A stretch of DNA of 64,000 nucleotides from NCBI GenBank assembly GCA_024707075.1, contig JANQAK010000001.1, forward strand, positions 642,001-706,000, in the 5' to 3' direction. The DNA is from Afipia sp. GTDB lineage: Bacteria; Pseudomonadota; Alphaproteobacteria; Rhizobiales; Xanthobacteraceae. Position 1 is the first letter of the stretch. Each line of letters starts with the position of its first letter. The notes under the pieces are model-generated. The model had not been told where the DNA came from. It saw nothing but the letters and a program-made list of their open reading frames with translations, and did no database searches. The position numbers and the translations under genes are program-made. This document shows, piece after piece, positions 9,455 through 18,537 of this stretch.

Positions 9455-10981
9455 GTGGTCCTGTTCCCTGCCCCGCTTCAGTTCACGGCGCTGCGACCGC
9501 TTCTCGTGGCGGCGATGCTGCTTACGGCGCTCGCGCCGCGTATCGCGCAGGCCGAGGCGCTGCTGGTGATCGAGGCCGACACCGGCAAGGTGCTACAGGC
9601 CGAGAACGCGACCTATCCGTGGTATCCGGCGTCCGTCACCAAGATCATGACGGCCTATGTCGCGCTCAAGGCGGTGAAGGACGGCCGCATGACGCTCGAC
9701 TCGTTGCTGACGGTCTCGCCGACCGCCGCCGCGCAGTCGCCGTCGAAGATGGGATTCAAGCCCGGCACGCAGCTCACCCTCGATAACGCGCTCAAGATGA
9801 TGATGGTGAAGTCCGCCAACGACATGGCGGTGGTGATCGCCGAGGGCGTCGGCGGATCGATCGACGGCTTCTCCGCCGAGATGAACAAGACCGCGCAGCG
9901 GCTCGGCATGACGCAGACGAGCTACGTCAATCCGAACGGCCTGCCCGCCGACGGACAGATCACCTCGGCGCGCGACCTCGGCATTCTCGCCCGCGCCGTG
10001 ATCCGCGACCTGCCCGAGTACGAATATTTCTATCACATCCCGGCCATCAAGTTCGGCCGCCGCGTGACCGCGAACTTCAACAAGCTGATCGGCCGCTATC
10101 CCGGCGCGGACGGCATGAAGACCGGCTTCATCTGCGCCTCGGGCTTCAACCTCGTCGCCACCGCGACGCGCAACAACAAGCGGCTGATCGCCGTCGTGCT
10201 CGGCGCGTCGTCGTCCGCGCAGCGTGCGGCGAAGGCGGCGCAACTGCTCGAACGCAACTTCAACGGCAACAAGCTCTCATGGCTCAAGCCGTCGCTCGGC
10301 ACCGTCGATGCGCTGGCGCCGATCGACGCCTCGCCGCCGAACCTGCGCGACGAGATGTGCGGACCGAAGCGCAAGCGCCCGGCCGCCGAGGATGAAGACG
10401 ACGATGTCGGCATCAGCGCCGAGAACAGTGACGCCGGGGTGTCGATGTTCACCGCCGGTCTCCAGGCGCCGAACATGAAGGTCTCCGACCTGCTGGCGAT
10501 GCCGGCGGCCGCCGCCGTGCCCGTGATCGTCTATACCGGCCCGGCCCGCACCGGCGCGGCCGTTCTTGAAGCCGACGCCGCCGAGGCCGCCGCCCAGGCC
10601 GCATCCGTCGCCAAGCGAAAGAAGGGCGCCAAGCCGAAGGTCGCCACCGTCAAGCCGGCCGCCGACGATGCCAAGTCCGATAACAAGTCCGACAAGAAGC
10701 CGGAGGCGAAATCCGCCGCGGCGAAGCCAGACGCCAAGCCGGCGGCGGCCAAGCCCAAAACGGCGGATCAAAAGCCCCTGGTGTCTGCGGCCAAGCCGGC
10801 CCCGAAGGCCGACAAGAAGCAGGAAGCGGCGGCCAAGCCCGAAGCCGCCAAGCCTGTCGCCGCGAAGCCCGCAGTTGCCAAACCTGCGACTGCAAAGCCT
10901 GCCGCCGCGCCTGCAAAAGATGCCGCCAAAAGCGGCAAGCCCGCCGCCCAGCAAAAGCCCGACGCCGCGCCCCGCGGTTAA
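9455..10981 (+). CDS. D-alanyl-D-alanine carboxypeptidase, S11 family, with long Ala/Lys/Pro tail
   Basis: A low-molecular-weight penicillin-binding protein that trims the terminal D-Ala of peptidoglycan stem peptides in the periplasm. The three catalytic motifs are present: SVTK (PASVTKIMTAY), SAN (VKSANDMAVV) and KTG (GMKTGFICASG). The GTG at 9455 was chosen because it is preceded by GGAAA and gives a signal peptide (LRPLLVAAMLLTALAPRIAQA). The frame is open from a TTG at 9314. The last about 170 residues are a low-complexity tail of Ala, Lys, Pro and Asp, likely disordered and perhaps wall-binding by charge. S11 enzymes are usually near 400 residues, so this tail makes it long. Confidence 0.88.
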   Translation: MVLFPAPLQFTALRPLLVAAMLLTALAPRIAQAEALLVIEADTGKVLQAENATYPWYPASVTKIMTAYVALKAVKDGRMTLDSLLTVSPTAAAQSPSKMGFKPGTQLTLDNALKMMMVKSANDMAVVIAEGVGGSIDGFSAEMNKTAQRLGMTQTSYVNPNGLPADGQITSARDLGILARAVIRDLPEYEYFYHIPAIKFGRRVTANFNKLIGRYPGADGMKTGFICASGFNLVATATRNNKRLIAVVLGASSSAQRAAKAAQLLERNFNGNKLSWLKPSLGTVDALAPIDASPPNLRDEMCGPKRKRPAAEDEDDDVGISAENSDAGVSMFTAGLQAPNMKVSDLLAMPAAAAVPVIVYTGPARTGAAVLEADAAEAAAQAASVAKRKKGAKPKVATVKPAADDAKSDNKSDKKPEAKSAAAKPDAKPAAAKPKTADQKPLVSAAKPAPKADKKQEAAAKPEAAKPVAAKPAVAKPATAKPAAAPAKDAAKSGKPAAQQKPDAAPRG

Positions 10982-11178
10982 CCTGTCCGGCTGATTGTGC
11001 TTTGCGGAATCCGCGCGTTTGAGCTGGCGCAAGGATGCGCGGGACGTGCGTCGTTACCACGCACAGGCTTGCTATGGCCTGCGGCTTCGCTCAATACTTA
11101 TTTCAAATACCGGAGAACACAGCCCGCGCACCCCGCCACAAGACGGGGGCCGCCAGGAAACAGCCGAGGGGAATGGAC

Positions 11179-12876
11179 ATGGAACGCATCTGGCTCAAGC
11201 AATATCCTGCCGGCGTACCGGCCGACATCGACGTCAATCAATATCCGTCGCTGGTCGAACTGCTCGAAGAGAGCTTCAAAAAATTCACCGACCGCAAGTC
11301 GTTCATCTGCATGGACAAGGCGATCACCTATGGCGAACTCGACGAGATGTCGGCGGCGATCGGCGCCTGGCTCCAGAGCACCGGCCTGAAAAAGGGCGCG
11401 CGCGTCGCCATCATGATGCCGAACGTGCTGCAAAATCCGGTCGCCTCCACCGCCATCCTGCGCGCCGGCTACACCGTGGTGAACGTCAATCCGCTCTACA
11501 CGCCGCGCGAACTCGAGCACCAGCTCAAGGATTCCGGCGCGGAAGCCATCATCATCCTGGAGAACTTCGCCAGCACGCTGGAAAAGGTGCTGCCGCACAC
11601 CAGCGTCAAGCACGTCATCATGGGCACGATGGGCGACCTGCTCGGCTTCAAGGGCGTGATCGTCAATTTCGTGGTGCGCAAGGTCAAGAAGATGGTGCCG
11701 GCATTCTCGATCCCGAGCGCGGTGTCGTTCAACGACGCGCTCGCGGCGGGGCGCAAGATGAAATTGAACAAGCCGAAGCTGACCGGCGACGACGTGGCGT
11801 TCCTGCAATATACCGGCGGCACCACCGGCGTGTCGAAAGGCGCGACGCTGCTCCATCGCAACATTCTCGCCAACGTGTTGCAGAACGACGCCTGGCTGCA
11901 ACCCGCGTTGAAGAAGCCGCCGCATGTCGAGCAGCTTTTTATCGTGTGCGCGCTGCCGCTCTATCACATCTTCGCGCTGACCGCGTGCTTCCTGCTCGCG
12001 GTGCGCGCCGGCGGCGTCAACCTGCTGATCCCCAACCCGCGCGACATGGCGGGCTTCGTCAAGGAACTGGCGAAGTATCAGGTCAACTCGTTCCCGGCGG
12101 TGAACACGCTCTACAACGGCCTGCTCAACACGCCGGGCTTCGACAAGCTCGACTTCTCCAAGCTGAAGAGCTGCTTCGGCGGCGGCATGGCGGTGCAGAA
12201 GCCGGTCGCCGACAAGTGGATCGCCGTGACCGGCTGCACGCTGTCGGAAGGCTACGGCCTGTCGGAGACCTCGCCGACGCTGACCTGCAACCCGGCGGAC
12301 ACCGACAGGTTCTCCGGCTCGATCGGCATTCCGGTGCCGTCCACCTACATCTCGATCCGCGACGACGACGGCAATGAAGTGCCGCTCGGCACGCCCGGCG
12401 AAATCTGCGCCAAGGGGCCGCAGGTGATGGCCGGCTACTGGAACCGGCCGGAGGAAACCGCGAAGGTGATGACCGCCGACGGCTTCTTCCGCACCGGCGA
12501 CATCGGCATCATGTCGCCCGACGGCTACACCAAGATCGTGGACCGCAAGAAGGACATGATCCTGGTCTCCGGCTTCAACGTCTATCCGAACGAGGTCGAG
12601 GAAGTGATCGCGAGCCATCCCGGCGTGCTGGAATGCGCGGTGATCGGCGTGCCGGATGCGAAGTCCACCGAAGCGGTGAAGGCCTTCATCGTGAAGAAGG
12701 ACCCCAACCTCACCGCGCAGGACATCCTCAAGTTCGCCGCCACCGAACTCACCGGCTACAAGGTGCCAAAGCACATCGAGTTCAGGACCGAACTGCCGAA
12801 GACCAATGTCGGCAAGATCCTGCGCCGCGAACTGCGCGACGAGAAACCGAAGGCGGCGGCTGCGGCGGCGAGCTGA
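11179..12876 (+). CDS. fadD: long-chain fatty acid-CoA ligase
   Basis: An AMP-forming acyl-CoA synthetase of 565 residues that activates fatty acids with ATP and CoA for beta-oxidation or lipid synthesis. Motifs: P-loop-like QYTGGTTGVSKGATLLH, adenine-binding EGYGLSETSP, the DGFFRTGDIG hinge region, and FACS signature KDMILVSGFNVYPNEVEEV. Also visible is the catalytic lysine region near the end (KTNVGKILRRELRD). The ATG at 11179 has GAGGGG seven bases upstream, whereas the ATG at 11173 is too close to it. It is preceded by about 200 bp without a gene and followed by palindromic repeats. Confidence 0.93.
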   Translation: MERIWLKQYPAGVPADIDVNQYPSLVELLEESFKKFTDRKSFICMDKAITYGELDEMSAAIGAWLQSTGLKKGARVAIMMPNVLQNPVASTAILRAGYTVVNVNPLYTPRELEHQLKDSGAEAIIILENFASTLEKVLPHTSVKHVIMGTMGDLLGFKGVIVNFVVRKVKKMVPAFSIPSAVSFNDALAAGRKMKLNKPKLTGDDVAFLQYTGGTTGVSKGATLLHRNILANVLQNDAWLQPALKKPPHVEQLFIVCALPLYHIFALTACFLLAVRAGGVNLLIPNPRDMAGFVKELAKYQVNSFPAVNTLYNGLLNTPGFDKLDFSKLKSCFGGGMAVQKPVADKWIAVTGCTLSEGYGLSETSPTLTCNPADTDRFSGSIGIPVPSTYISIRDDDGNEVPLGTPGEICAKGPQVMAGYWNRPEETAKVMTADGFFRTGDIGIMSPDGYTKIVDRKKDMILVSGFNVYPNEVEEVIASHPGVLECAVIGVPDAKSTEAVKAFIVKKDPNLTAQDILKFAATELTGYKVPKHIEFRTELPKTNVGKILRRELRDEKPKAAAAAAS

Positions 12877-12904
12877 GCGAGACTGTCGTAGCGAAAAGTA
12901 CCAC

Positions 12905-13140
12905 GAGGTCGTCCCCGCGAAAGCGGGGACCCAGATCAGGATAGCATTGCGGAGAATGGATCGCCGTCATCCTGAGGTGCGGGCTCTTGCGAGCCTCGAA
13001 GGACGACGGCGACGCGTAGCCGCGCATCCTTCGAGGCTCGCCGCAAACGCGGCTCGCACCTCAGGATGACGCGAGGTTGTCATATGTCGCGAGCCTGGAC
13101 GGCTCAGGAAATATCGTCCCCGCTTGCGCGGGGAGGACGC
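12905..13140. repeat. cluster of palindromic repeats
   Basis: Three elements fill the gap between fadD and the DUF924 gene. 12909-12933 is GTCCCCGCGAAAGCGGGGAC. 12965-13070 is a two-part inverted element with CATCCTGAGGTGCGGGCTCT, whose second half reads CTTCGAGGCTCGCC...CACCTCAGGATGAC. 13115-13139 is CGTCCCCGCTTGCGCGGGGA. All three recur elsewhere in the window. Confidence 0.85.
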
Positions 13141-13174
13141 AAATGGGTCAGTCTGACCAACCGCAAATGCATGC

Positions 13175-13726
13175 ATGACTGATACTCCCGCCACCTCCCC
13201 CTCCGACATCCTCACCTTCTGGCGCGAGGCCGGGTACGAGCGCTGGTACGGCAAGGACGACGGCTTCGACGATCTCTGCCGGCGCTTCATGCCGGCGTGG
13301 GAAGCGGCGCGCGACGGCAAGCTGACGGCGTGGCAGGACAGCGACGACGGCGCGCTGGCGCTGGTCATCGTGCTCGACCAGTTTCCCCGCAACATGTTCC
13401 GCAACGACCCGCGCGCATTCGCGACCGATGCTCTGGCGCGCGCCGTGGCCACGCGCGCCATCGACGAGGGACGCGATGCACGCCTCGATCCGGTGCTGCG
13501 CGCATTTCTTTATCTGCCGTTCGAGCATTCCGAGGCCATGGCGGATCAGGAGCGGAGCCTCGCGCTGTTCAAGCAGCTTGGCGACGACAACAACATGAAA
13601 TACGCCGTGCTGCATGCGGACATCATCCGCAAGTTCGGCCGCTTCCCGCACCGGAACGCCGTGCTCGGCCGCGCGACGACGCCAGAGGAAGCCGCGTTCC
13701 TGGAGGGTGGCGGGTTCAAGGGGTGA
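13175..13726 (+). CDS. DUF924 family protein
   Basis: A 183-residue cytosolic protein of the DUF924/YPO3515-like alpha-helical family (TPR-like). Characteristic segments are ILTFWREAGYERWYGKDDGF, VIVLDQFPRNMFRNDPRAFA, FLYLPFEHSEAMADQERS and HADIIRKFGRFPHRNAVLGR. The biochemical role of the family is not established. The length and both ends fit. It is flanked by repeats upstream and a 100-bp gap before the flippase gene. Confidence 0.9.
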   Translation: MTDTPATSPSDILTFWREAGYERWYGKDDGFDDLCRRFMPAWEAARDGKLTAWQDSDDGALALVIVLDQFPRNMFRNDPRAFATDALARAVATRAIDEGRDARLDPVLRAFLYLPFEHSEAMADQERSLALFKQLGDDNNMKYAVLHADIIRKFGRFPHRNAVLGRATTPEEAAFLEGGGFKG

Positions 13727-13830
13727 CTCTCCCTCTCCCCGTTTTACGGGGCGAGGTGACACCCAACCAAATCTTAACGAATCCTTGCTAAGCGCATCCT
13801 GCCGCCGCACGGCGAATTGGATCGATCATC

Positions 13831-15213
13831 GTGGCCATCATGCAAGCCGACAGCGCGCCTGAAGCGAAATCCGCAGGTCTGGCCGCGCGGCTGCGCGGGG
13901 TGCTCGGCGGCACCAGCGAGGCCTCGCTGACCAAACGCCTCGCCGGCACCGTGTTCATCATCCGCGTGCTGAGCGCCGGCCTCGCGTATTTTTCGCAAGT
14001 GCTGCTGGCGCGCTGGATGGGCGGCTCGGATTACGGCATCTACGTCTATGTCTGGACCTGGGTGCTGCTGCTCGGCAGCGTGCTCGACTTCGGCATCGCG
14101 GTGTCGGCGCAGAAGATCATTCCCGAATATCGCGCCGGCGGCGAGCTTGCCATGCTGCGCGGCTTTTTGTCGGGCAGCCGCTGGATAACATTCGCCGCTT
14201 CGACGGTGATTGCGCTGCTGCTCGCGGGCCTCGTCAAAATCCTGTCACCGTGGATCGACGCGCACACCATCGTGCCGCTTTATATCGGCTGCCTCACCCT
14301 GCCCGCCTTCGTGGTCGCCAACACCCAGGACGGCCTTGCAAGATCGCACGACTGGATGCGGCTCGGCCTGATGCCGCAGTTCATCGTGCGGCAGACTCTC
14401 ATCATCGGCTTCACCGCCGGCGCGGTGGTGCTCGGCATGAACCTCGGCGCGACGGCGGCGATGATCGCCAGCGCGAGCGCGGTCTGGATCGCGATGATCG
14501 GCCAGATGATCGTGCTCAACCGCCGCCTGCGCGCGCATGTCGAGCCCGGCCCGAAGAGCTACGACATCCGCGGCTGGCTCAAGGTGTCGCTGCCGATCAT
14601 GATGGTCGAGGGCTTCTACCTGCTGTTGTCCTACACCGACGTGCTGGTGTTGCAGCAGTATCGCTCATCCGAAGAGGTCGGCGTCTATTTCGCCGTGGTC
14701 AAGACGCTGGCGCTGGTGTCGTTCATCCACTACGCGATGTCGGCGACCACCGCGCACCGTTTCAGCGAGTACCACGCCTCCGGCGACAAGGAGCGTCTCT
14801 CGGCCTACATCGCCCATGCCATCAAGTGGACGTTCTGGCCGTCGCTGGCGGCGACCGCCGTGCTGCTGGCGCTGGGCAAGCCGCTGCTGTGGCTGTTCGG
14901 CCCGCAGTTCACCGATGGTTACGGCATCATGTTCGTCGCGGCGATCGGCCTGATCGTGCGCTCGGCGATCGGCCCGGTGGAGCGGCTGCTCAACATGCTC
15001 GGCCACCAGAACCTGTGCGCGCTGGCCTATGCGCTGGCCTTCGTGATGAATCTGATCCTGTGCGTCGTACTGGTGCCGCGCTTCGGCGGCTATGGCGCAG
15101 CGGCGGCGACCTCGGTGGCGCTGACCTTCGAGACAGTGCTGCTGTTCTGGATCACCCGCACGCGGCTCGGGTTTCACGTGCTGGCGTTCGGGAAGAAGGC
15201 ATCCTCAACATAA
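13831..15213 (+). CDS. Wzx-like oligosaccharide flippase / polysaccharide biosynthesis membrane protein
   Basis: A 460-residue MOP-superfamily protein with about 12 to 14 hydrophobic segments. It begins after a charged N-terminus with LTKRLAGTVFIIRVLSAG, the usual opening of Wzx/MurJ-like flippases (about 40-60), and ends with TLFWITRTRLGFHV-like helices. These proteins move undecaprenyl-linked oligosaccharides or similar lipids across the inner membrane. No glycosyltransferase genes are next to it, so the substrate is unknown. The GTG at 13831 and the ATG at 13840 (MQADSAPEA) are both possible starts, and neither has a strong ribosome-binding site. Confidence 0.85.
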   Translation: MAIMQADSAPEAKSAGLAARLRGVLGGTSEASLTKRLAGTVFIIRVLSAGLAYFSQVLLARWMGGSDYGIYVYVWTWVLLLGSVLDFGIAVSAQKIIPEYRAGGELAMLRGFLSGSRWITFAASTVIALLLAGLVKILSPWIDAHTIVPLYIGCLTLPAFVVANTQDGLARSHDWMRLGLMPQFIVRQTLIIGFTAGAVVLGMNLGATAAMIASASAVWIAMIGQMIVLNRRLRAHVEPGPKSYDIRGWLKVSLPIMMVEGFYLLLSYTDVLVLQQYRSSEEVGVYFAVVKTLALVSFIHYAMSATTAHRFSEYHASGDKERLSAYIAHAIKWTFWPSLAATAVLLALGKPLLWLFGPQFTDGYGIMFVAAIGLIVRSAIGPVERLLNMLGHQNLCALAYALAFVMNLILCVVLVPRFGGYGAAAATSVALTFETVLLFWITRTRLGFHVLAFGKKASST

Positions 15214-15215
15214 CC

Positions 15216-15325
15216 CGTCATTCCGGGCGCGCTCTTCGCGCGGACCCGGAATCCAGACCGGATTTGCATCGCTTTCAGAACTGGATTCCGGGCTCGCTCG
15301 CTGCGCTCGCGCCCCGGAATGACGG
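15216..15325. repeat. inverted palindromic repeat pair (CGTCATTCCGGG type)
   Basis: CCGTCATTCCGGGCGCGCTC at the left end and its inverted counterpart GCGCCCCGGAATGACGG at the right end flank inner copies of GGACCCGGAATCCAG / CTGGATTCCGGG. It lies between the convergent flippase and bdhA genes. The same family recurs at 36882. Confidence 0.85.
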
Positions 15326-15330
15326 CGGGA

Positions 15331-16122
15331 TTATTCCGCCGTCCAGCCGCCGTCGATGGACAGGTTCGCACCGGTGATTTGGGCTGCATCATCGCCACAG
15401 AGGAACAGCGCCAGCGCCGCCACCTGCTCGGAGGTCACGAACTCCTTGGTCGGCTGCGCTTCGAGCAGCACGTCGTGGATCACCTGCTCCTTGGTCAGGC
15501 CGCGCGCCTTCATGGTGTCGGGAATCTGCTTCTCCACCAGCGGCGTCCAGACATAGCCCGGCGAAATGCAGTTCACCGTGATCTTGTGGGTGGCAAGCTC
15601 AAGCGCCGCGGTCTTGGTGAGACCCGCGATGCCGTGCTTGGCCGCCACGTAAGCCGACTTGAACGGCGAGGCCACCAATGAGTGCGCCGACGCGGTGTTG
15701 ATGATGCGGCCCCAGCCGCGCTTCTTCATGCCGGGAATGGCAGCGTGCATGGCGTGAAACGCCGAGGAGAGATTGATCGCGATAATCATGTCCCATTTCT
15801 CGGTCGGGAACTCCTCGATCGGCGACACGAACTGAATGCCGGCATTGTTGACCAGAATGTCCACCGAACCGAAGGTCTTCTCGCCGAGCGCGATCATCCC
15901 CGCAATTTCCGCCGGCTTGGTCATGTCGGCCGGCGAATGCACCGCCTTGACGCCGAAGTCCTTCTCGATAGCCGCGCGCTCTTTCTCGATGTCGGCCGGC
16001 GCGCCGAACCCGTTGATCACGATGTTCGCGCCCGCGCTGGCGAAGGCCCGCGCATAGGCCAGACCGATGCCGCTGGTCGAACCCGTCACCACCGCCGTCT
16101 TGCCGGAAAGAGTACCCATCAT
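15331..16122 (-). CDS. bdhA: 3-hydroxybutyrate dehydrogenase
   Basis: A short-chain dehydrogenase of 262-263 residues that interconverts (R)-3-hydroxybutyrate and acetoacetate with NAD(H). The Rossmann motif TGSTSGIGLAYA, NNAGIQ, the catalytic serine region NTASAHSLVAS, and YVAAKHG (Tyr and Lys) are all present. The family-specific VTPLVEKQI-like stretch is seen as YVWTPLVEKQIPD. It lies 10 nt behind the patatin-like gene, so the two are probably co-transcribed. Together they suggest use of polyhydroxybutyrate or 3-hydroxybutyrate. The start could be 16122 or 16119. Confidence 0.93.
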   Translation of the reverse strand: MMGTLSGKTAVVTGSTSGIGLAYARAFASAGANIVINGFGAPADIEKERAAIEKDFGVKAVHSPADMTKPAEIAGMIALGEKTFGSVDILVNNAGIQFVSPIEEFPTEKWDMIIAINLSSAFHAMHAAIPGMKKRGWGRIINTASAHSLVASPFKSAYVAAKHGIAGLTKTAALELATHKITVNCISPGYVWTPLVEKQIPDTMKARGLTKEQVIHDVLLEAQPTKEFVTSEQVAALALFLCGDDAAQITGANLSIDGGWTAE

Positions 16123-16132
16123 TCGCTCCTGT

Positions 16133-17311
16133 TTACTGCTTGATATATTGCAACCCGTTTTCGCAAAGGTCGTAGGTCACCATGGTCTCGTCCGACTGCG
16201 GCCGGTTCAGCCACTCCGGATGACTCATGGAGGTATAGACGTCGCGCTCGCCCGCGGCCCAGTGCTCGACCATGCCGATCCGCGAGAAGTCATAATCCTT
16301 GGATGACGTTTCGTGCAATTTGCTGCGATAGATCAGATGCACGACCGTCACCGTGTTTTCCTTCGACGCCTCGTTGAGCGTCGCCACCAGCGGATCGTCC
16401 TTGAAACTCGGCGGCAGCTTGGCGATCAGCTCGCGCACCGCCTTCTTGGCGTCGTGGATCTTCTTGTTCATGTCGGTGTTCATGCGGGTGCGGCTGGAAT
16501 AGCGGATGTCCTTTTCCCGCTCCGCCGCTTCCAGCACCGTGGCCGGCACCTCGCCGCGCGCGCTGAACAGATCGACCTGGAAAATCAGCAGGTCTTCGTC
16601 GCGCTCATGCTCCAGCACGTAGTCCAGCGGCGTATTGGAGACGATGCCGCCGTCCCAGTAGAATTCGCCATCGATCTCCACCGGCGGAAAGCCGGGCGGC
16701 AGCGCGCCGGACGCCATGATGTGTTCCGGGCCGATTGTCTTGCCGAGCTTCCTGAACTTGTGATTGTCGAAATACTCAAAGTTGCCGGTCTTGATGTTGA
16801 CCGCGCCGATGCTGAGGCGGATGCCGTCGTTGTTGATGCGATCGAAGTCCACCAGCCGCTCCAGCGTCGCGCGCAGCGGCGTGGTGTCGTAATAGCTCTG
16901 CGACTGCGGGCTGCCCGCGGGCCACACCGGCGCGGGCGGAAAGCGCGGGGTGAAGAAGCCGGGCACGCCGAAGGTCGCGATCAGCGCGGCGCTGGTCTCG
17001 TTGAAGGCCGAGCGCACATGGTCGTTCTGCACCAGCGGCGCCCACGGCATCGGCGAGCCCGACGACACCATCTCCCAGAATTCCTTGAGCTTGCCGATCC
17101 GCTGCTCGCGCGGGTTACCGGCGATGATGGCGGCATTGATCGCGCCGATGGAAATTCCCGCGACCCATTCCGGCTCGAAGTCGTGGTGGCAGAGCGCCTG
17201 ATAGGCCCCCGCCTGATAGGAGCCGAGCGCGCCGCCGCCTTGCAGCACCAGAACGCGCTGGGCCTGTGCCGGTGTCGATGCGGAATGTCTGCCGGGGGAC
17301 AACGGATCCAT
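16133..17311 (-). CDS. patatin-like phospholipase with DUF3734
   Basis: A 392-residue serine hydrolase of the patatin family. The oxyanion motif GGGALGSYQAGAY, the nucleophile elbow GISIG (VAGISIGAINAAI) and the catalytic Asp motif DGG (FYWDGGIVSNTPLD) form the Ser-Asp dyad. The C-terminal part (about 260-390) matches the DUF3734 extension. Related proteins act on lipid esters. Proximity to bdhA 10 nt downstream suggests a role in release or turnover of hydroxybutyrate-type stores, but this is inference. The frame start at 17311 gives a normal length. Confidence 0.9.
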   Translation of the reverse strand: MDPLSPGRHSASTPAQAQRVLVLQGGGALGSYQAGAYQALCHHDFEPEWVAGISIGAINAAIIAGNPREQRIGKLKEFWEMVSSGSPMPWAPLVQNDHVRSAFNETSAALIATFGVPGFFTPRFPPAPVWPAGSPQSQSYYDTTPLRATLERLVDFDRINNDGIRLSIGAVNIKTGNFEYFDNHKFRKLGKTIGPEHIMASGALPPGFPPVEIDGEFYWDGGIVSNTPLDYVLEHERDEDLLIFQVDLFSARGEVPATVLEAAEREKDIRYSSRTRMNTDMNKKIHDAKKAVRELIAKLPPSFKDDPLVATLNEASKENTVTVVHLIYRSKLHETSSKDYDFSRIGMVEHWAAGERDVYTSMSHPEWLNRPQSDETMVTYDLCENGLQYIKQ

Positions 17312-17423
17312 GAGGCCATCACTGAATGCGCCGGAGGGAGAGGCCGCGGTACGGTGGCCTCACTTCGCAGCGGCGTCAATCGGGCAGAACCGGGGGAACG
17401 TCACAGAAGGTTTATCTCGAAGT

Positions 17424-17933
17424 CTATTTTGCGTCGGGCGCCGCGAGGATCAGCGTCCAGAACACCTTGTATTTGGTATTCGGAACATATGTCGCCGCTA
17501 TGCCCATTTTTGTGACACCGGTGGCCAGCATGTTCGCTTTATGAGGCGGCGAATCCCGCCAGCCCGAGAAGGCTTCGGCCAGGGTGTGGTAGCCGGCGGA
17601 GACGTTTTCGACCGCCTTGGTGGCGTCGAAACCCGACGCCTTGATGCGCTTGTCCAAGGGACCTGCGACGTTGTGATCGAGCTTGTTGCGGCTGCCCATG
17701 GCGTTGGACTGCGCCTCGGCGGCCTTCATCAGCAAGGGATCGACCTGGACCGCGCCGAGGCCGTTGTTCTGCCGGTAGCCGGAGATCATCGACGCCGCCA
17801 CATTGGGATCGAGCCTCGCGCTGGCATTGGCCATGCTGACATAGAATGCCGGCTGCTCGGTGGACGCATCGCGGTCCGCGCCGCACCCGCTCAACATCGT
17901 CAGCGCCAGAATGGCCCCCGCCACACGTTTCAT
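17424..17933 (-). CDS. CAP-domain (SCP/PR1-like) lipoprotein
   Basis: About 169 residues beginning MKRVAGAILALTMLSGCGAD, a lipoprotein signal with lipobox LSGC. The CAP fold follows: AAEAQSNAMGSRNKLDHN, ENVSAGYHTLAEAFSGWRDS and PPHKANMLATGVTKMGIA, with the conserved His and Glu positions of the bacterial YkwD-like group. It is probably anchored to a membrane facing the periplasm. The molecular function of bacterial CAP proteins is mostly unknown. The frame is open to 18014, but upstream residues fall inside a palindromic repeat, so the start at 17933 was chosen. Confidence 0.85.
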   Translation of the reverse strand: MKRVAGAILALTMLSGCGADRDASTEQPAFYVSMANASARLDPNVAASMISGYRQNNGLGAVQVDPLLMKAAEAQSNAMGSRNKLDHNVAGPLDKRIKASGFDATKAVENVSAGYHTLAEAFSGWRDSPPHKANMLATGVTKMGIAATYVPNTKYKVFWTLILAAPDAK

Positions 17934-17949
17934 CTGATTTCCCCAACCC

Positions 17950-18113
17950 CTCGTGTCCTGAATCCGAAGTTCGCCCCGCTTTGCAGAACGCTCCTTAGCG
18001 AACTTCGGATTCAAAAGGACACTAGAATCTATAATTCCAGTGTGGTTTTGGTTCGCAAGTCCGCAAATGGACGTGCTGAGAAAATGTCGCGGACTTGCGA
18101 ACCATCACGCTGG
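17950..18113. repeat. head-to-head pair of structured 76-bp hairpins with a TTT bulge
   Basis: Hairpin 1 (17950-18025) has arms CTCGTGTCC and AATCCGAAGTTCGC, mirrored at the right end, where an extra AAA sits between the two stem blocks. Hairpin 2 (18037-18113) has CCAGTGTGGT, TTT and GGTTCGCAAGTCCGC on the left arm, and the same blocks without the TTT on the right. Each has about a 23-nt loop. The extra three bases face each other across the 11-bp spacer, so the two hairpins lie in opposite orientation. The same architecture with other arm sequences is found at 60938-61101. Confidence 0.8.
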
Positions 18114-18187
18114 TCGGCGTTTGTTGCACACCAACAGTGGCTGAAAGGTGAACGGGGCATTGGTTTCGGGAGGGAACCACAAATCCG

Positions 18188-18503
18188 GTCGTCCCCGCGA
18201 AAGCGGGGACCCAGTTCTTTCGAATTCTGAAGACTGGAGTCCCGCTTGCGCGGGAATGAGCGGAGATCACACCGGTGTCTGCTCCGCCGTCATCCTGAGG
18301 TGCGAGCTCTTGCGAGCCTCGAAAGGATGACTATCCGTGATACCGCCGTCGCCCTTCGAGGCCTTCGCTTCGCTACGGCACCTCAGGGTGACGGCTCAAA
18401 ACACACACCACATTGTCATTGCCGGGCTTGACCCGGCAATCCATCCCTTTGGGAAATTTTCTCTTCTTAAAAGATGGATGGCCGGGTCAAGCCCGGCCAT
18501 GAC
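18188..18503. repeat. three consecutive palindromic repeats
   Basis: 18188-18264 is a GTCCCCGCGAAAGCGGGGAC / CCCGCTTGCGCGGGAATGAG pair. 18288-18394 is the CATCCTGAGGTGCGAGCTCT type. 18416-18503 is the GCCGGGCTTGACCCGGCAAT / GGATGGCCGGGTCAAGCCCG type. They fill the gap between the CAP lipoprotein and cysA, and the frameshifted cysA frame would run through the last of them. Confidence 0.85.
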
Positions 18504-18537
18504 AACTCTATTTTTGAGCAACTGCTGCGGAAAAAAT

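Noticed and set aside
17950-18113. Hairpin pair as an integron attC site
   Set aside because: Structure with unpaired bases is reminiscent, but the conserved RYYYAAC / GTTRRRY boxes are absent and no integrase or cassette is present.
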